From CAWDYA01 sp963806495 (lineage in GTDB: Bacteria; Acidobacteriota; Polarisedimenticolia; JACPZX01; DASXTC01): DNA of 64,000 nucleotides. The stretch spans positions 186,001 through 250,000 of the forward strand of contig CAWDYA010000008.1 of assembly GCA_963806495.1 (NCBI GenBank), given 5' to 3'. This document shows positions 8,996 to 16,579 of this stretch, one piece after another. Under the pieces are notes generated by a model, which made no database searches, was not told where the DNA came from, and was given only the letters and a program-made list of their open reading frames with translations. Position 1 is the first letter of the stretch, and every line of letters starts with the position of its first letter. The position numbers and the translations under genes were made by a program.

Positions 8996-9952
8996 TCACG
9001 GCCTGCCGTAGCCTGCCGGGATGCCGTGGCGGCGCATCGCGCGATACAATTTGCCACGCGTCCAGCCGATTCTTCTCGCGGCCTTGGCCTTGTCGCCGCG
9101 AGCGCGGATCAGCGCCTCCTCGATCATCACCGCCTCACGCGGCCGGTTGTCCTCGTCTCCTTTCGCGCCGCCCGGGTAGCTGCGGCCACGCTCCGCCAGC
9201 GCGTAGTCGATGACCGCCTCGGGCAGAGCGTCCACGCCGATGGCCTCGCCCGTCGCCAGCACCGCCGCCCGCTCGATGACGTTCTGCAGCTGGCGCACGT
9301 TGCCCGGCCACGGGTACCGCGTCAGCATCTCCATCGCCTCGCGCGATATCCCCCGCGGCGCCTCGCCGCGGACCTTCGACAGGAAGTGCTCCGCCAGCAG
9401 CGGGATGTCCTCGCGCCGCCGTCTCAGCGGCGGCAGACTCAGCCCGATCACGTTGAGCCGGTAGTACAGATCCCCCCGAAACTCCCCCCTCTCCACCATC
9501 GACGCCAGGTCCCGGTTCGTCGCCGAGATGATCCGCAGGTCCGTGCGTATCACGTCGCGGCCCCCGACGGGGCGGAACTCCCCTTCCTGCAGCACCCGCA
9601 GCAGCTTCGCCTGGATCCGCGGGCTCATGTCGCCGATCTCGTCGAGAAACAGCGTCCCGCCGTCCGCCAGCGCGAACAGACCCCGCCGGTCACGCTCGGC
9701 TCCGGTGAACGCCCCGCGCACGTGACCGAACAGCTCGCTCTCGATCAGGCTCTCCGACAGCGCCGCGCAGTTCTCACCCAGGAACACGTCGTCCGCGCGC
9801 GGGCTCGCCCGGTGGATCGCCTTGGCCACCAGCTCCTTGCCCGTGCCCGACTCGCCTTCAATCAGCACGTTCACATGACTCGCCGCCACCTTGTCGATCA
9901 GTGACGACAGCTTCACCATCGCGGCGCTTCGGCCGATGATCTCGAGCGGCAT
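8996..9952 (-). CDS. Sigma-54-dependent transcriptional activator (no receiver domain)
   Basis: 318 residues. The AAA+ domain begins almost at the N-terminus: Walker A GESGTGKELVAKAIH, the GAFTGAE loop that contacts sigma-54, Walker B GGTLFLDEIGDM, and arginine-finger region LYYRLNVIGLSLPPLRRRRE. The C-terminal Fis-type helix-turn-helix (KAARRIGWTRGKLYRAMRRH) reads DNA. There is no N-terminal receiver, GAF or PAS domain, so activity must be controlled by a partner protein or simply by abundance. I chose ATG 9952 because the AAA+ domain starts there; GGAGG lies about 12 bases upstream. A matching -24/-12 promoter and a palindromic site lie upstream, suggesting it activates its own transcription. 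Confidence 0.92.
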   Translation of the reverse strand: MPLEIIGRSAAMVKLSSLIDKVAASHVNVLIEGESGTGKELVAKAIHRASPRADDVFLGENCAALSESLIESELFGHVRGAFTGAERDRRGLFALADGGTLFLDEIGDMSPRIQAKLLRVLQEGEFRPVGGRDVIRTDLRIISATNRDLASMVERGEFRGDLYYRLNVIGLSLPPLRRRREDIPLLAEHFLSKVRGEAPRGISREAMEMLTRYPWPGNVRQLQNVIERAAVLATGEAIGVDALPEAVIDYALAERGRSYPGGAKGDEDNRPREAVMIEEALIRARGDKAKAARRIGWTRGKLYRAMRRHGIPAGYGRP

Positions 9953-10002
9953 CCGGGTCTCTGCCTCCTCCCCGACGCCGTGTCCGCCTCGGTGGGGAAC
10001 AC

Positions 10003-10018
10003 TGCAGTGTGCGTGCCA
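10003..10018 (-). promoter_or_regulatory. Sigma-54 (-24/-12) promoter of the activator gene
   Basis: On the minus strand the sequence reads TGGCACG-N4-CTGCA: the -24 element at 10018-10012 is exact and the -12 element differs from TTGCA by one base. The GG/GC spacing is right. It lies about 50 bases upstream of the activator's ATG at 9952. Confidence 0.6.
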
Positions 10019-10130
10019 GCGGCTGCGTGGCCAGCCCGGGTGCATCGGTCGCTCAGGCAGAGGCAGGCAAGTCCATTGGCTGGATGGAATTAGGAACGGA
10101 TCGCCCGCCGGGAGATCACCGGGCGCGGCC

Positions 10131-10150
10131 TGTTACACCCCCGTGTAACA
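10131..10150. promoter_or_regulatory. Palindromic operator, probable upstream activator site
   Basis: Perfect inverted repeat TGTTACAC-CCCC-GTGTAACA, 8-base arms. Its centre is roughly 150 bases upstream of the transcription start implied by the -24/-12 promoter, the typical distance for an enhancer bound by a sigma-54 activator through its Fis-type domain. Which protein binds it is inference. Confidence 0.6.
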
Positions 10151-10252
10151 GCAGGTATCCTGCGTGCTCGCCACGCCGGGCAGGGTGCGGCTGTCGGGGA
10201 TGTCGGGGGCACGAATTGCGAAGAATGTGCCTGCAGGCCGCCGTGGTTTGAA

Positions 10253-10483
10253 TCACCTGACGCCGGCCGCGAGTTCCTCGTCCGCCGGGTGCGTATATAC
10301 GATGGTCGTCAGCGGCGACGCGTGCCTCGCAAACCGCTGCGCGAGGAAGAGGTTCTTCGTCGCCCGGTAGACATTGGTCACCGCGCTGTGACGAAGCGAA
10401 TGAAAGGAGTACCTCCGGTCGAACCCGGCCTGCTGCTGCCACCAAGCGAAGCGCCACTGGGCGGCGCGGGGGGACAGAGTCTC
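10253..10483 (-). pseudogene. Tyrosine recombinase 3' fragment, copy R1
   Basis: An open stretch of about 76 codons homologous to the end of the recombinase at 16580-17172, starting LSPRAAQWRFAWW. It contains the His-x-x-Arg box (FHSLRHSAVTNVYRATKNLF), the second histidine (ARHAS) and the nucleophilic tyrosine (TTIVYTHPADEEL). It ends VR-TGA, four residues earlier than the other copies. No ATG or N-terminal half is present. The fragment begins within a few bases of the cysE stop codon, so the boundary between passenger gene and recombinase tail is very tight. Confidence 0.8.
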
Positions 10484-10489
10484 AGAAGC

Positions 10490-11257
10490 TCAGATGCCGC
10501 CGCCATCGTGGAACGACTGTGCAGTGGGAAACGAATCCTCGGCGCTTTCGCTCATGGCGCGGAAGGCCTGCTCCATGTCCGTAAGCGTCATGCCGGGTGG
10601 CAACACCGCCTGCACGGGCCGGTCCCGCAGCTCGGCAACCTCGCGCGAGAGCTCCTGCACCTGCTCATGCAGGGCAGTGACCGCCTTGGCCACGGGGTCC
10701 GGGATCCGGCCATGCTCCAACTCGTCGCCCGGATGCTCGTCTGTACCCTGCTCTTCAAGGACCTTCCCGGGGATGCCGACGACGGTAGAGTGCGGAGGGA
10801 CGGACTTGATCACTACCGACCCCGAGCCAACCCGCGAGTGATGGCCAATGGTGATGTTACCGAGGATCTTGGCCCCCGAACCCACCACCACGTGGTGCTC
10901 CAGCGTTGGGTGGCGCTTCTCCCGCTTGAGGCTCGTGCCGCCCAGAGTAACCCCCTGGTATATGAGGCAGTCATCGCCCACCTGGGCTGTTTCGCCGATT
11001 ACCACCCCCATACCATGGTCGATGAACACGCGTCGGCCGATCGTCGCGCCGGGGTGGATTTCGATGCCGGTCAGCAGGCGCGCCAGATGCGAGATGAAAC
11101 GGGGCAGAACGGGAACACCCCACCTCCCCAGGTGATGCGATAGTCGATGGAACCACAGAGCATGCAGCCCGGGGTAGCAGAGGAGGATCTCCGGGACGTT
11201 GCGGGCCGCGGGGTCGTTCCGACGTATGAGCCGGATGTCTTCGATCAGCCTGCGCAT
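10490..11257 (-). CDS. cysE: Serine O-acetyltransferase
   Basis: 255 residues. An N-terminal helical domain is followed by left-handed beta-helix hexapeptide repeats: IEIHPGATIGRRVFIDHGMG, VVIGETAQVGDDCLIYQGVT, LGGTSLKREKRHPTLEHHVV and GSGAKILGNITIGHHSRVGS. The conserved His of FIDHGMG and the ELxxxHPT-type loop are present. It makes O-acetylserine from serine and acetyl-CoA in the cytoplasm, the substrate of CysK encoded just upstream. After the hexapeptides comes a roughly 75-residue helical tail with a coiled-coil-like stretch (LHEQVQELSREVAELRD), longer than in enterobacterial CysE. The stop codon abuts recombinase fragment R1. It is part of a two-gene cysK-cysE passenger unit in the array. 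Confidence 0.94.
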   Translation of the reverse strand: MRRLIEDIRLIRRNDPAARNVPEILLCYPGLHALWFHRLSHHLGRWGVPVLPRFISHLARLLTGIEIHPGATIGRRVFIDHGMGVVIGETAQVGDDCLIYQGVTLGGTSLKREKRHPTLEHHVVVGSGAKILGNITIGHHSRVGSGSVVIKSVPPHSTVVGIPGKVLEEQGTDEHPGDELEHGRIPDPVAKAVTALHEQVQELSREVAELRDRPVQAVLPPGMTLTDMEQAFRAMSESAEDSFPTAQSFHDGGGI

Positions 11258-11373
11258 CAGCCATGCCCTTCCAGGTCAGCTCAACCAGGCCGTCCACGAA
11301 AACGACGCTCCCGATATCCTATCTGAAGCTGCTCGGCATCACCGATGGTCCGGGGTTCATGGTGGCCTGCCCT

Positions 11374-12333
11374 TCAGACCGTGCAGTTGGCGGACCCTGT
11401 CTCCGGGAAGTCGAACAGCGGGGTCGAGAGGTAACGCTCACCGTGGCTCGCCAGCACCGCCACGATCAGCTTGCCCCTCATGTCGGGGCGCATCGCAACT
11501 TGCAAGGCCGCCCATGCTACGGCTCCGGAGGAGATACCGACCATGATTCCCTCCTCTCGGCACAGCCGCCGCGCGGTCTCGAACGAAGCCTCATTGCTGA
11601 CCTGGATGATCTCGTCCAACAACTCGGCCTTCAGGACCTTGGGGATGAACCCGGCGCCGATTCCCTGGATCTTGTGCGGCCCGGGCTGGCCGCCAGACAA
11701 CACCGGGGAATCCGCGGGTTCTACTGCCACGGCGCGGAAGGAGGGCTTCTTCTTCTTGATCACCTCGGCCACTCCGGTGATCGTCCCCCCAGTGCCCACT
11801 CCCGCGACGAGAACATCGATCTTGCCGTCGGTGTCCTCCCAGATCTCGACCGCGGTCGTCTCTCGATGGACCTTGGGATTGGCCGGGTTCTCGAACTGGC
11901 CCACGATCATCGAGTCGGGGATTTCGCGCTGCAGCTCCTCCGCACGGGCGATGGCTCCCTTCATACCCTTGGCACCCTCCGTCAACACCAGCCGCGCCCC
12001 GAGCGCCTGCAGCACTTTGCGCCGCTCGAGCGACATCGTATCGGGCATAGTGAGGACCAGCGGAATCCCCATCGCCGCGCAGACGAAGGCCAAACCGATG
12101 CCCGTGTTCCCGGAGGTAGGCTCGATGACCGTCGTCACTCCGGTCCGAATCGCGCCGCGCTCCAGCGCATCCTGGATCATTGAGTAGCCGATGCGATCCT
12201 TCACCGACGACATGGGGTTGAATGACTCGAGCTTGACCACCACCTGCCCGAGGAGCCCCTTCTGCAAACGGTTTAGACGGACGAGCGGCGTTCTTCCAAT
12301 AGTGTCCACGATGCTGTCGAAGATACGGGCCAT
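11374..12333 (-). CDS. cysK: Cysteine synthase (O-acetylserine sulfhydrylase)
   Basis: 319 residues from ATG 12333, which has AAGGAGA eight bases upstream. Hallmarks: TIGRTPLVRLNRL at the N-terminus, the PLP-lysine region NPMSSVKDRIGYSMI, the substrate loop PTSGNTGIGLA, the phosphate-binding GVGTGGTITGV and GISSGAVAWAAL near the C-terminus. It catalyses O-acetylserine plus sulfide to cysteine, PLP-dependent. It precedes cysE by about 116 bases in the same direction, so the pair could encode a complete serine-to-cysteine step and form the CysK/CysE complex. It sits inside the recombinase-fragment array and is preceded by an unusually long non-coding leader. Confidence 0.95.
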   Translation of the reverse strand: MARIFDSIVDTIGRTPLVRLNRLQKGLLGQVVVKLESFNPMSSVKDRIGYSMIQDALERGAIRTGVTTVIEPTSGNTGIGLAFVCAAMGIPLVLTMPDTMSLERRKVLQALGARLVLTEGAKGMKGAIARAEELQREIPDSMIVGQFENPANPKVHRETTAVEIWEDTDGKIDVLVAGVGTGGTITGVAEVIKKKKPSFRAVAVEPADSPVLSGGQPGPHKIQGIGAGFIPKVLKAELLDEIIQVSNEASFETARRLCREEGIMVGISSGAVAWAALQVAMRPDMRGKLIVAVLASHGERYLSTPLFDFPETGSANCTV

Positions 12334-12895
12334 GACTGCTCTCCTTATCTGCGCGAGATGACTCCGAGGCGAGGGCCCGGACGTCCCTCGACTGAGGCGC
12401 AAGCCCTCCCAAGAACCCTGGGCCCCGTGCCGCCCCATCATCCTCTCCACTCGGCACGGTCGAGCAGCTCGTTCGCCTGGCCAAAGCCCAAGTCGATGGC
12501 TCCGCGTCGCACGAGGTTGATACACGGCCGACCGTCACCGGATGCCCAGACCAGCTATCGAATCCCCGTGTGCATGCCAGGCCTAGACCAGGTAGCATCG
12601 ACTTGCATGGCTGTGGTCCCCCATGACCTAACTGCGCCCCAGAGGTACACCCTGTCTTCGGCGACGAAGGCAATCCGCCATCTAGGGTACATATATCGCC
12701 GTTGTGAGCGGCAAAGCAGGTCTTGCGGATGGTGCGCCAGGAGCAAGACTCCGGCAGCAGTATGCACGAAGAAAGGGACTGGCGCTGGCCGCGTAGACCT
12801 GCCTCCCAGAGGCGGGTCACTTGGAGCATACGCCTCCGCCGTGTAGAGGCGAACTGTTTCACCGGCCGGTTGGCGCGAAGCTCTCCTGCTGTCGA
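12334..12895. other. Long non-coding leader between recombinase fragment R2 and cysK
   Basis: About 560 bases with no protein frame I can support on either strand. It lies between the 3' end of recombinase copy R2 and the cysK start. It may contain the cysK promoter or a leader RNA, but I recognise no known riboswitch and no convincing terminator/antiterminator pair. Confidence 0.4.
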
Positions 12896-13150
12896 TCAAC
12901 AAGGAAGGTCGCGAACTCCAGCCGCCAGCTCCTCGTCCGCGGGGTGTGTGTACATGATCGTGGTCAAGGGGCTGGCGTGCCGTGCGAACCACTGCGCCAG
13001 GAAGAGGTTCTTGGTCGCCCGGTGGACGTTGGTCACCGCCGAGTGCCGCAGCGCGTGAAAGTATTACCGCCGGCCGAAGCCGGCCTGCTGCCACCAGGTG
13101 AAGTGCCACTGGGCGGCGCGGGGCGAGAGATGGCGGTTCTTGCCGAACGT
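12896..13150 (-). pseudogene. Tyrosine recombinase 3' fragment, copy R2
   Basis: Homologous to the last 80 or so codons of the recombinase at 16580: LSPRAAQWHFTWWQQAGF, then an in-frame TAA around 13066, then FHALRHSAVTNVHRATKNLF, ARHAS, the tyrosine segment TTIMYTHPADEEL and the family ending VRDLPC followed by TGA at 12896-12898. At the nucleotide level it is closest to copy R6. The in-frame stop and missing N-terminal half make it non-functional as protein. Confidence 0.8.
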
Positions 13151-13215
13151 TTCCGGCATCGCACGGAAGGAACGGCCGAGAAGATGAAGGGAACGACAGG
13201 TGCTTGAAAACAGGT

Positions 13216-13241
13216 CGGGGGAGGATTGACGCCCTCCCCCG
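13216..13241 (-). terminator. Hairpin terminator after the DUF5818-like gene
   Basis: A perfect 9-bp stem (CGGGGGAGG / CCTCCCCCG) with an 8-base loop lies about 20 bases past the stop codon at 13260. In the minus direction it is followed shortly by TGTTTT. It fits a rho-independent terminator although the T-tract is short and offset. Confidence 0.6.
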
Positions 13242-13259
13242 CTAGGAAGCCGCTGCGGT

Positions 13260-13634
13260 TTATTTTTCTGTCTTCTCGTCTTTCACTTTCTCTTCACCCT
13301 TCTGGATCCCGGTCACGGTGATGGTATTGCCGTCCTCGCTCAGGGTTCCGCTCACGACCACGTGCTCACCGGCAAACTCCTTGGCCTTCGCTTGGTCGCT
13401 AAGGATGAAGATCTTGTCATCTTTCATGCTATAAAGAACCAGCTTGGCACCCCTCTCGGCACAGCTGAGGGCGCACGCCTTGGCCTTTTCCGGTGACATC
13501 TCTACATGCTTCTTTCCGCACCCCTCATCGGTGATGATCCCGTGCCAGGTGTCGCCCTCGGTTTCGGCAGCGTAAAGAGAACCGATGCCCACCATGAGAC
13601 CCACAACCGTCAGTGCCGCCAGTAAACGTCTCAT
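13260..13634 (-). CDS. Small secreted protein, DUF5818-like
   Basis: 124 residues from ATG 13634 (GGAGG about 10 bases upstream). Residues 1-22 are a signal peptide (RRLLAALTVVGLMVGIGSLY, cleavage near AA/ET). The mature domain has WHGIITDEGCG, then CALSCAERGAKLVLYS, a segment about a solute-like state (KIFILSDQAKAKEF) and a final beta-rich VVVSGTLSEDGNTITV. This is the pattern of small acidobacterial periplasmic proteins annotated DUF5818, function unknown. Three conserved cysteines could form a disulfide or bind metal. The C-terminal tail is Lys/Glu-rich. It is a single-gene passenger between recombinase fragments R2 and R3. Confidence 0.75.
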   Translation of the reverse strand: MRRLLAALTVVGLMVGIGSLYAAETEGDTWHGIITDEGCGKKHVEMSPEKAKACALSCAERGAKLVLYSMKDDKIFILSDQAKAKEFAGEHVVVSGTLSEDGNTITVTGIQKGEEKVKDEKTEK

Positions 13635-13842
13635 CGCTGCACATCCTCCATGAGTTATCAAACTCTTCGTACCTCGGACATCCTAGCACCGAATCAGGAG
13701 ATCCAGCATAGCCTGAAAGGTGCCGAGCTGAACCGTATTCTGGGCGAACCATTGCAGGAGGACAACAAGGCGAGCTTGGGACTCGGGTTGGCCTCGAGTG
13801 GATCGCTGTGGAGCTAATTGACAGTTTAGGAAGCAGTTCCCC

Positions 13843-13990
13843 TCAGCACGGCAGGTCCCTCACCTCATCCGCCAGCTCCTCGTCCGCCGGGGGCGTATAT
13901 GCGATGGTCGTCGCGGCGATGCGTGCCGCGCAAACCGCTGCGCCAGGAAGAGGTTCTTCGTCGCCCGGTAGACGTTGGGCACAGCCGAGA
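13843..13990 (-). pseudogene. Tyrosine recombinase 3' fragment, copy R3
   Basis: Homology starts at VPNVYRATKNLFLAQRFARH, so the His-x-x-Arg box is missing. A one-base break follows, then TTIAYTPPADEELADEVRDL and PC-TGA at 13845-13843. The last bases (GACCTGCCGTGCTGAG) are identical to those of copy R5, showing a fixed 3' boundary while 5' boundaries differ between copies. Confidence 0.75.
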
Positions 13991-14064
13991 GAGGCCGCTG
14001 GTAGAAGCGGTACGGGCGGAAGAACCACAACCGGTTGGTTTCGAGCCACTGTACGCGTAGGGGG

Positions 14065-14481
14065 TCACCCCCGCACGGCCTCGATCTCAACGTCCAGCCG
14101 TTCCTCGTCCGAACCGCTATTCTCCTTGCTCGCGACGATGTTGATGACCTTGGCGTCCGCGGCCGTTCGTGTGCCCACTTCCCGATATCCGCCACCCTCG
14201 AGTAGTAGCCATTTCTTGCGATACCCTATGATTGGGCCGAGCGCGTCGATCACCGACTTGATCAGGTTGTCTAGGTCCCCGCCCCGGTCCTCTCTCGGTA
14301 GTTTGGGCTCTTCGGTCAAGTATCGCCCTCGACCCAGCCGGAAGCTGATCGTCAGCTTGAAAATGGACTTAGACGGGGCCAAGCCGACGCGGCTCACACA
14401 TAGCGCAGCCTGCTCCTCGACTTTCCGGTGCAGGACATCCGACGACAGCCCTGTCAGGTCCAACGTGAAGGCCCATTTCAC
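14065..14481 (-). CDS. RusA-like Holliday junction resolvase family protein
   Basis: 138 residues from GTG 14481 (GAGGTG five bases upstream). The central DLDNLIKSVIDALGPIIGYR followed by DAKVINIVASKENSGSDEER matches the RusA family pattern (DxDNxxKxxxDALxG plus a later acidic VxxxxxxK segment). RusA enzymes are homodimeric and cut Holliday junctions in the cytoplasm; they are usually phage or island borne. The acidic residues D-x-D plus the later D and K are present, so it could be active. It is a single-gene passenger between recombinase copies R3 and R4, one of the signs that this region is mobile. Confidence 0.75.
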   Translation of the reverse strand: MKWAFTLDLTGLSSDVLHRKVEEQAALCVSRVGLAPSKSIFKLTISFRLGRGRYLTEEPKLPREDRGGDLDNLIKSVIDALGPIIGYRKKWLLLEGGGYREVGTRTAADAKVINIVASKENSGSDEERLDVEIEAVRG

Positions 14482-14533
14482 ACTTCACCTCTTCGTCCGC
14501 GAGCTTGAGATCCAGTGGTAGAGAGGACCCAGT

Positions 14534-14606
14534 CTACCACGGCAGATCCCTGACCTCTGCCGCGAACTCCTCGACCGCCGGGTGCGGGTATATCACGGTG
14601 GTCAGC
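14534..14606 (-). pseudogene. Tyrosine recombinase 3' fragment, copy R4 (shortest)
   Basis: Only the last 24 codons remain: LTTVIYPHPAVEEFAAEVRD then LPW and TAG at 14536-14534. It keeps the active-site tyrosine block and the conserved end but nothing upstream. Downstream bases (CCGTGGTAGAC) resemble a second tail-like sequence just past the stop of copy R6. Confidence 0.7.
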
Positions 14607-14884
14607 GAAACCCTCGCCCATTCTGCGTTTCAGGAGTAGAATACTCAGGCCGAGGTGGAACTTCGTACTTCTCCGTTCGGAAGCGACAAGCCACGAACAG
14701 CCAAGTCAGGCCATGCCCGTTCTGCAATGGATCCGGCCGTTGCAACCAATGCGGCGGCAGGGGGATTCGGATAATCCGGGGCCGGTGGTTTCACTTCGAC
14801 CACATCAGACCCTGCCTCGAATGCGGTGGAACCGGAACGTGTCAGCTGTGCCTTGGCCGGGGGCAACTCGGCACTGCCTCCTGA
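14582..14884 (+). CDS. Small DnaJ-type zinc-ribbon protein
   Basis: Up to 100 residues on the plus strand, opposite to the rest of the array. The C-terminal half carries four CxxC motifs in two DnaJ-like pairs: CPFCNGSGRCNQCGGRG and CLECGGTGTCQLCLGRG, the CxxCxGxG pattern that binds two zinc ions in DnaJ. There is no J domain. The frame can open with GTG at 14582, inside recombinase fragment R4, but I see no good ribosome binding site and no ATG, so the start is uncertain. It could be a small zinc-binding chaperone-like or regulatory protein. The motif block is real; expression is inference. Confidence 0.55.
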   Translation: MRVYHGGQRNPRPFCVSGVEYSGRGGTSYFSVRKRQATNSQVRPCPFCNGSGRCNQCGGRGIRIIRGRWFHFDHIRPCLECGGTGTCQLCLGRGQLGTAS

Positions 14885-14886
14885 AC

Positions 14887-15078
14887 TCAGCACGGCAGGT
14901 CCCTGACCCCTTCAGCAAGTTCCTCGTCTGCGGGGTGCGTATAGATTATCGTCGTCAGCGGACTGGCGTGCCTCGCGAACCGCTGCGCGAGGAAGAGGTT
15001 CTTGGTCGCCCGGTAGACGTTGGTCACCGCGCTGTGCCGCAGCGCGTGGAAGTTGTACCGGTGGTCGAAGGAACAACC
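14887..15078 (-). pseudogene. Tyrosine recombinase 3' fragment, copy R5
   Basis: An uninterrupted stretch homologous to the recombinase end: FDHRYNFHALRHSAVTNVYR, ATKNLFLAQRFARHASP, LTTIIYTHPADEELAEGVRD, LPC-TGA. It contains His-x-x-Arg, the second His and the tyrosine. It starts about 47 bases after the stop of the upstream FG-GAP gene. Confidence 0.8.
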
Positions 15079-15124
15079 GGAGCTCACACCCGGGCCACGC
15101 AGCACCCACATTGGTGAGTGACCA

Positions 15125-16441
15125 TCAGAATCGGGGAAGCTCACCCGTGTGTCGCTCGTTGGCCAGTGCCATCGGCCAGGCGGCGCGCGATGGAGTCCAC
15201 GGGCCGGGTAGTCCAAGCCGGAAGATCTTCGCGTCTCCATAAGTGGAAACGATCACCTCGCCAAGTCCATCTCCGTCCAGGTCTCCCACGGCCGGAGCGC
15301 CGACAGCGCCTGTACCCAGAGCCAGCGGGGGGCAGATCGTCGCGCCGTACGCACCATAGGCGTGCAGGACACCGTCGGATGTCAGTTGCAGCACGTCACG
15401 CCACCCGTCGCCATCTAGATCGACAATCAACGGCGAGATGTCGAGGTCGTCTCCCGTGTCAACCGGCCAACCGGACACGAGCGAGCCACCCCCGCTGAAG
15501 GCATAGAGATAGCCAAGCTGGGTGCCGACAAAGATCTCCGGCAACCCGTCGCCAGTGACGTCGCCCAGTGCAATCGAGGAGTAGTAGAAGTAATCGTTCC
15601 TGAGCGCCCATTGGAACACAGGCGACCCATTGGAATGGAAGGCCCTCAAGGTTGAATAGTCCGCCAGGATCACTTCGGGCGTCCCGTCGCCGTCCAGATC
15701 GCCGAGGACGGGAGTGACATGGCTTGTCCCGGGAGTACGCGGCCACCCGGGAAGCCAGGACCCGTCCGCCCGGACGATGCCCATCAAACTGCTGCCGCCC
15801 AGCACCACTTCCGGCGTGCCGTCGCCATCGAAATCGGTCGAGGTGGGTGTGACCTGGAAGTTCTGACCGCCATTCACGGGCCACCCTGTCACTTCGTCGT
15901 GGAAAGGATCGGTGAACGCGTGGACGATCCCCTGGACGCTCCCAGCCACGACATCGAGAACACCATCGCCGTTCAGATCGGTTAGCATCGCCGCTCCCTG
16001 CAGGAAATCAACCCCTGATGCCGCGCCGATCCGTTTCGGGAACCCGTGGAGCCTGCCTCCCTGGACACGCCACGCATTAACCGCCACATCCTGGTAGGAG
16101 GTCGCAACGACATCGATCCGGCCATCGCCATCGATGTCACCCACCGACGGGGGGCCGGAAATGCTGCCTCCCGTGTGCTTGGGCCAGTGCTTGAAGCGGC
16201 TCCCGTCGGCATGCCAGATATGTACGTACCCCCAGGCGTCCCCGGAGAGGATCTCCAGGGTGCCGTCGCCATCCAGGTCGGCCAGAGTGATCGGAGCGGT
16301 CAAGCCGAAGTTGACGAGGCTGGAGTCGAGCGGCACAGCGTCGGGGCCGCCACACAGCGAGACCTGTGCTTGCGCTGGCGCCGCCCCGGAAAGGACCAGC
16401 CCCAGCACCAGCGAAACAACCCTGGCGAAGTGAGGACGCAT
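15125..16441 (-). CDS. Secreted FG-GAP/VCBS repeat protein
   Basis: 438 residues. Signal peptide at 1-25 (RVVSLVLGLVLSGAAPAQAQ). The mature protein is a string of about eight FG-GAP-type blades, each with a DxDGDG calcium-binding loop: LADLDGDGTLEILSGD, GDIDGDGRIDVV, TDLNGDGVLDVVAG, TDFDGDGTPEVVLGG, GDLDGDGTPEVILADY, GDVTGDGLPEIFVG, VDLDGDGWRDVL and GDLDGDGLGEVIVSTY. It probably folds as an integrin-like propeller outside the cytoplasmic membrane. No enzyme domain is visible, so the role (adhesion, ligand binding) is open. A GAGGGG site lies eight bases before the ATG. It is the passenger between recombinase copies R5 and R6. Confidence 0.85.
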   Translation of the reverse strand: MRPHFARVVSLVLGLVLSGAAPAQAQVSLCGGPDAVPLDSSLVNFGLTAPITLADLDGDGTLEILSGDAWGYVHIWHADGSRFKHWPKHTGGSISGPPSVGDIDGDGRIDVVATSYQDVAVNAWRVQGGRLHGFPKRIGAASGVDFLQGAAMLTDLNGDGVLDVVAGSVQGIVHAFTDPFHDEVTGWPVNGGQNFQVTPTSTDFDGDGTPEVVLGGSSLMGIVRADGSWLPGWPRTPGTSHVTPVLGDLDGDGTPEVILADYSTLRAFHSNGSPVFQWALRNDYFYYSSIALGDVTGDGLPEIFVGTQLGYLYAFSGGGSLVSGWPVDTGDDLDISPLIVDLDGDGWRDVLQLTSDGVLHAYGAYGATICPPLALGTGAVGAPAVGDLDGDGLGEVIVSTYGDAKIFRLGLPGPWTPSRAAWPMALANERHTGELPRF

Positions 16442-16528
16442 GAGTCACCCCCTCTTCTTTGATGAGCAACTCCAATAATACTCCCATCGAGCGCCGATGG
16501 AGAAACGGTTGGCTTTATTCCGATTCGC

Positions 16529-16542
16529 GGGGGGGGGGGGGG
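16529..16542. repeat. Run of 14 consecutive G
   Basis: A 14-base G homopolymer (C on the coding strand of the adjacent minus-strand genes) about 90 bases upstream of the FG-GAP gene and just past the end of the recombinase. Such tracts are prone to slippage; it is also a place where the assembly may be wrong. Confidence 0.8.
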
Positions 16543-16579
16543 CCAGGGTCTAACCACGGCAGGGAAGGAATGTGCGGAC

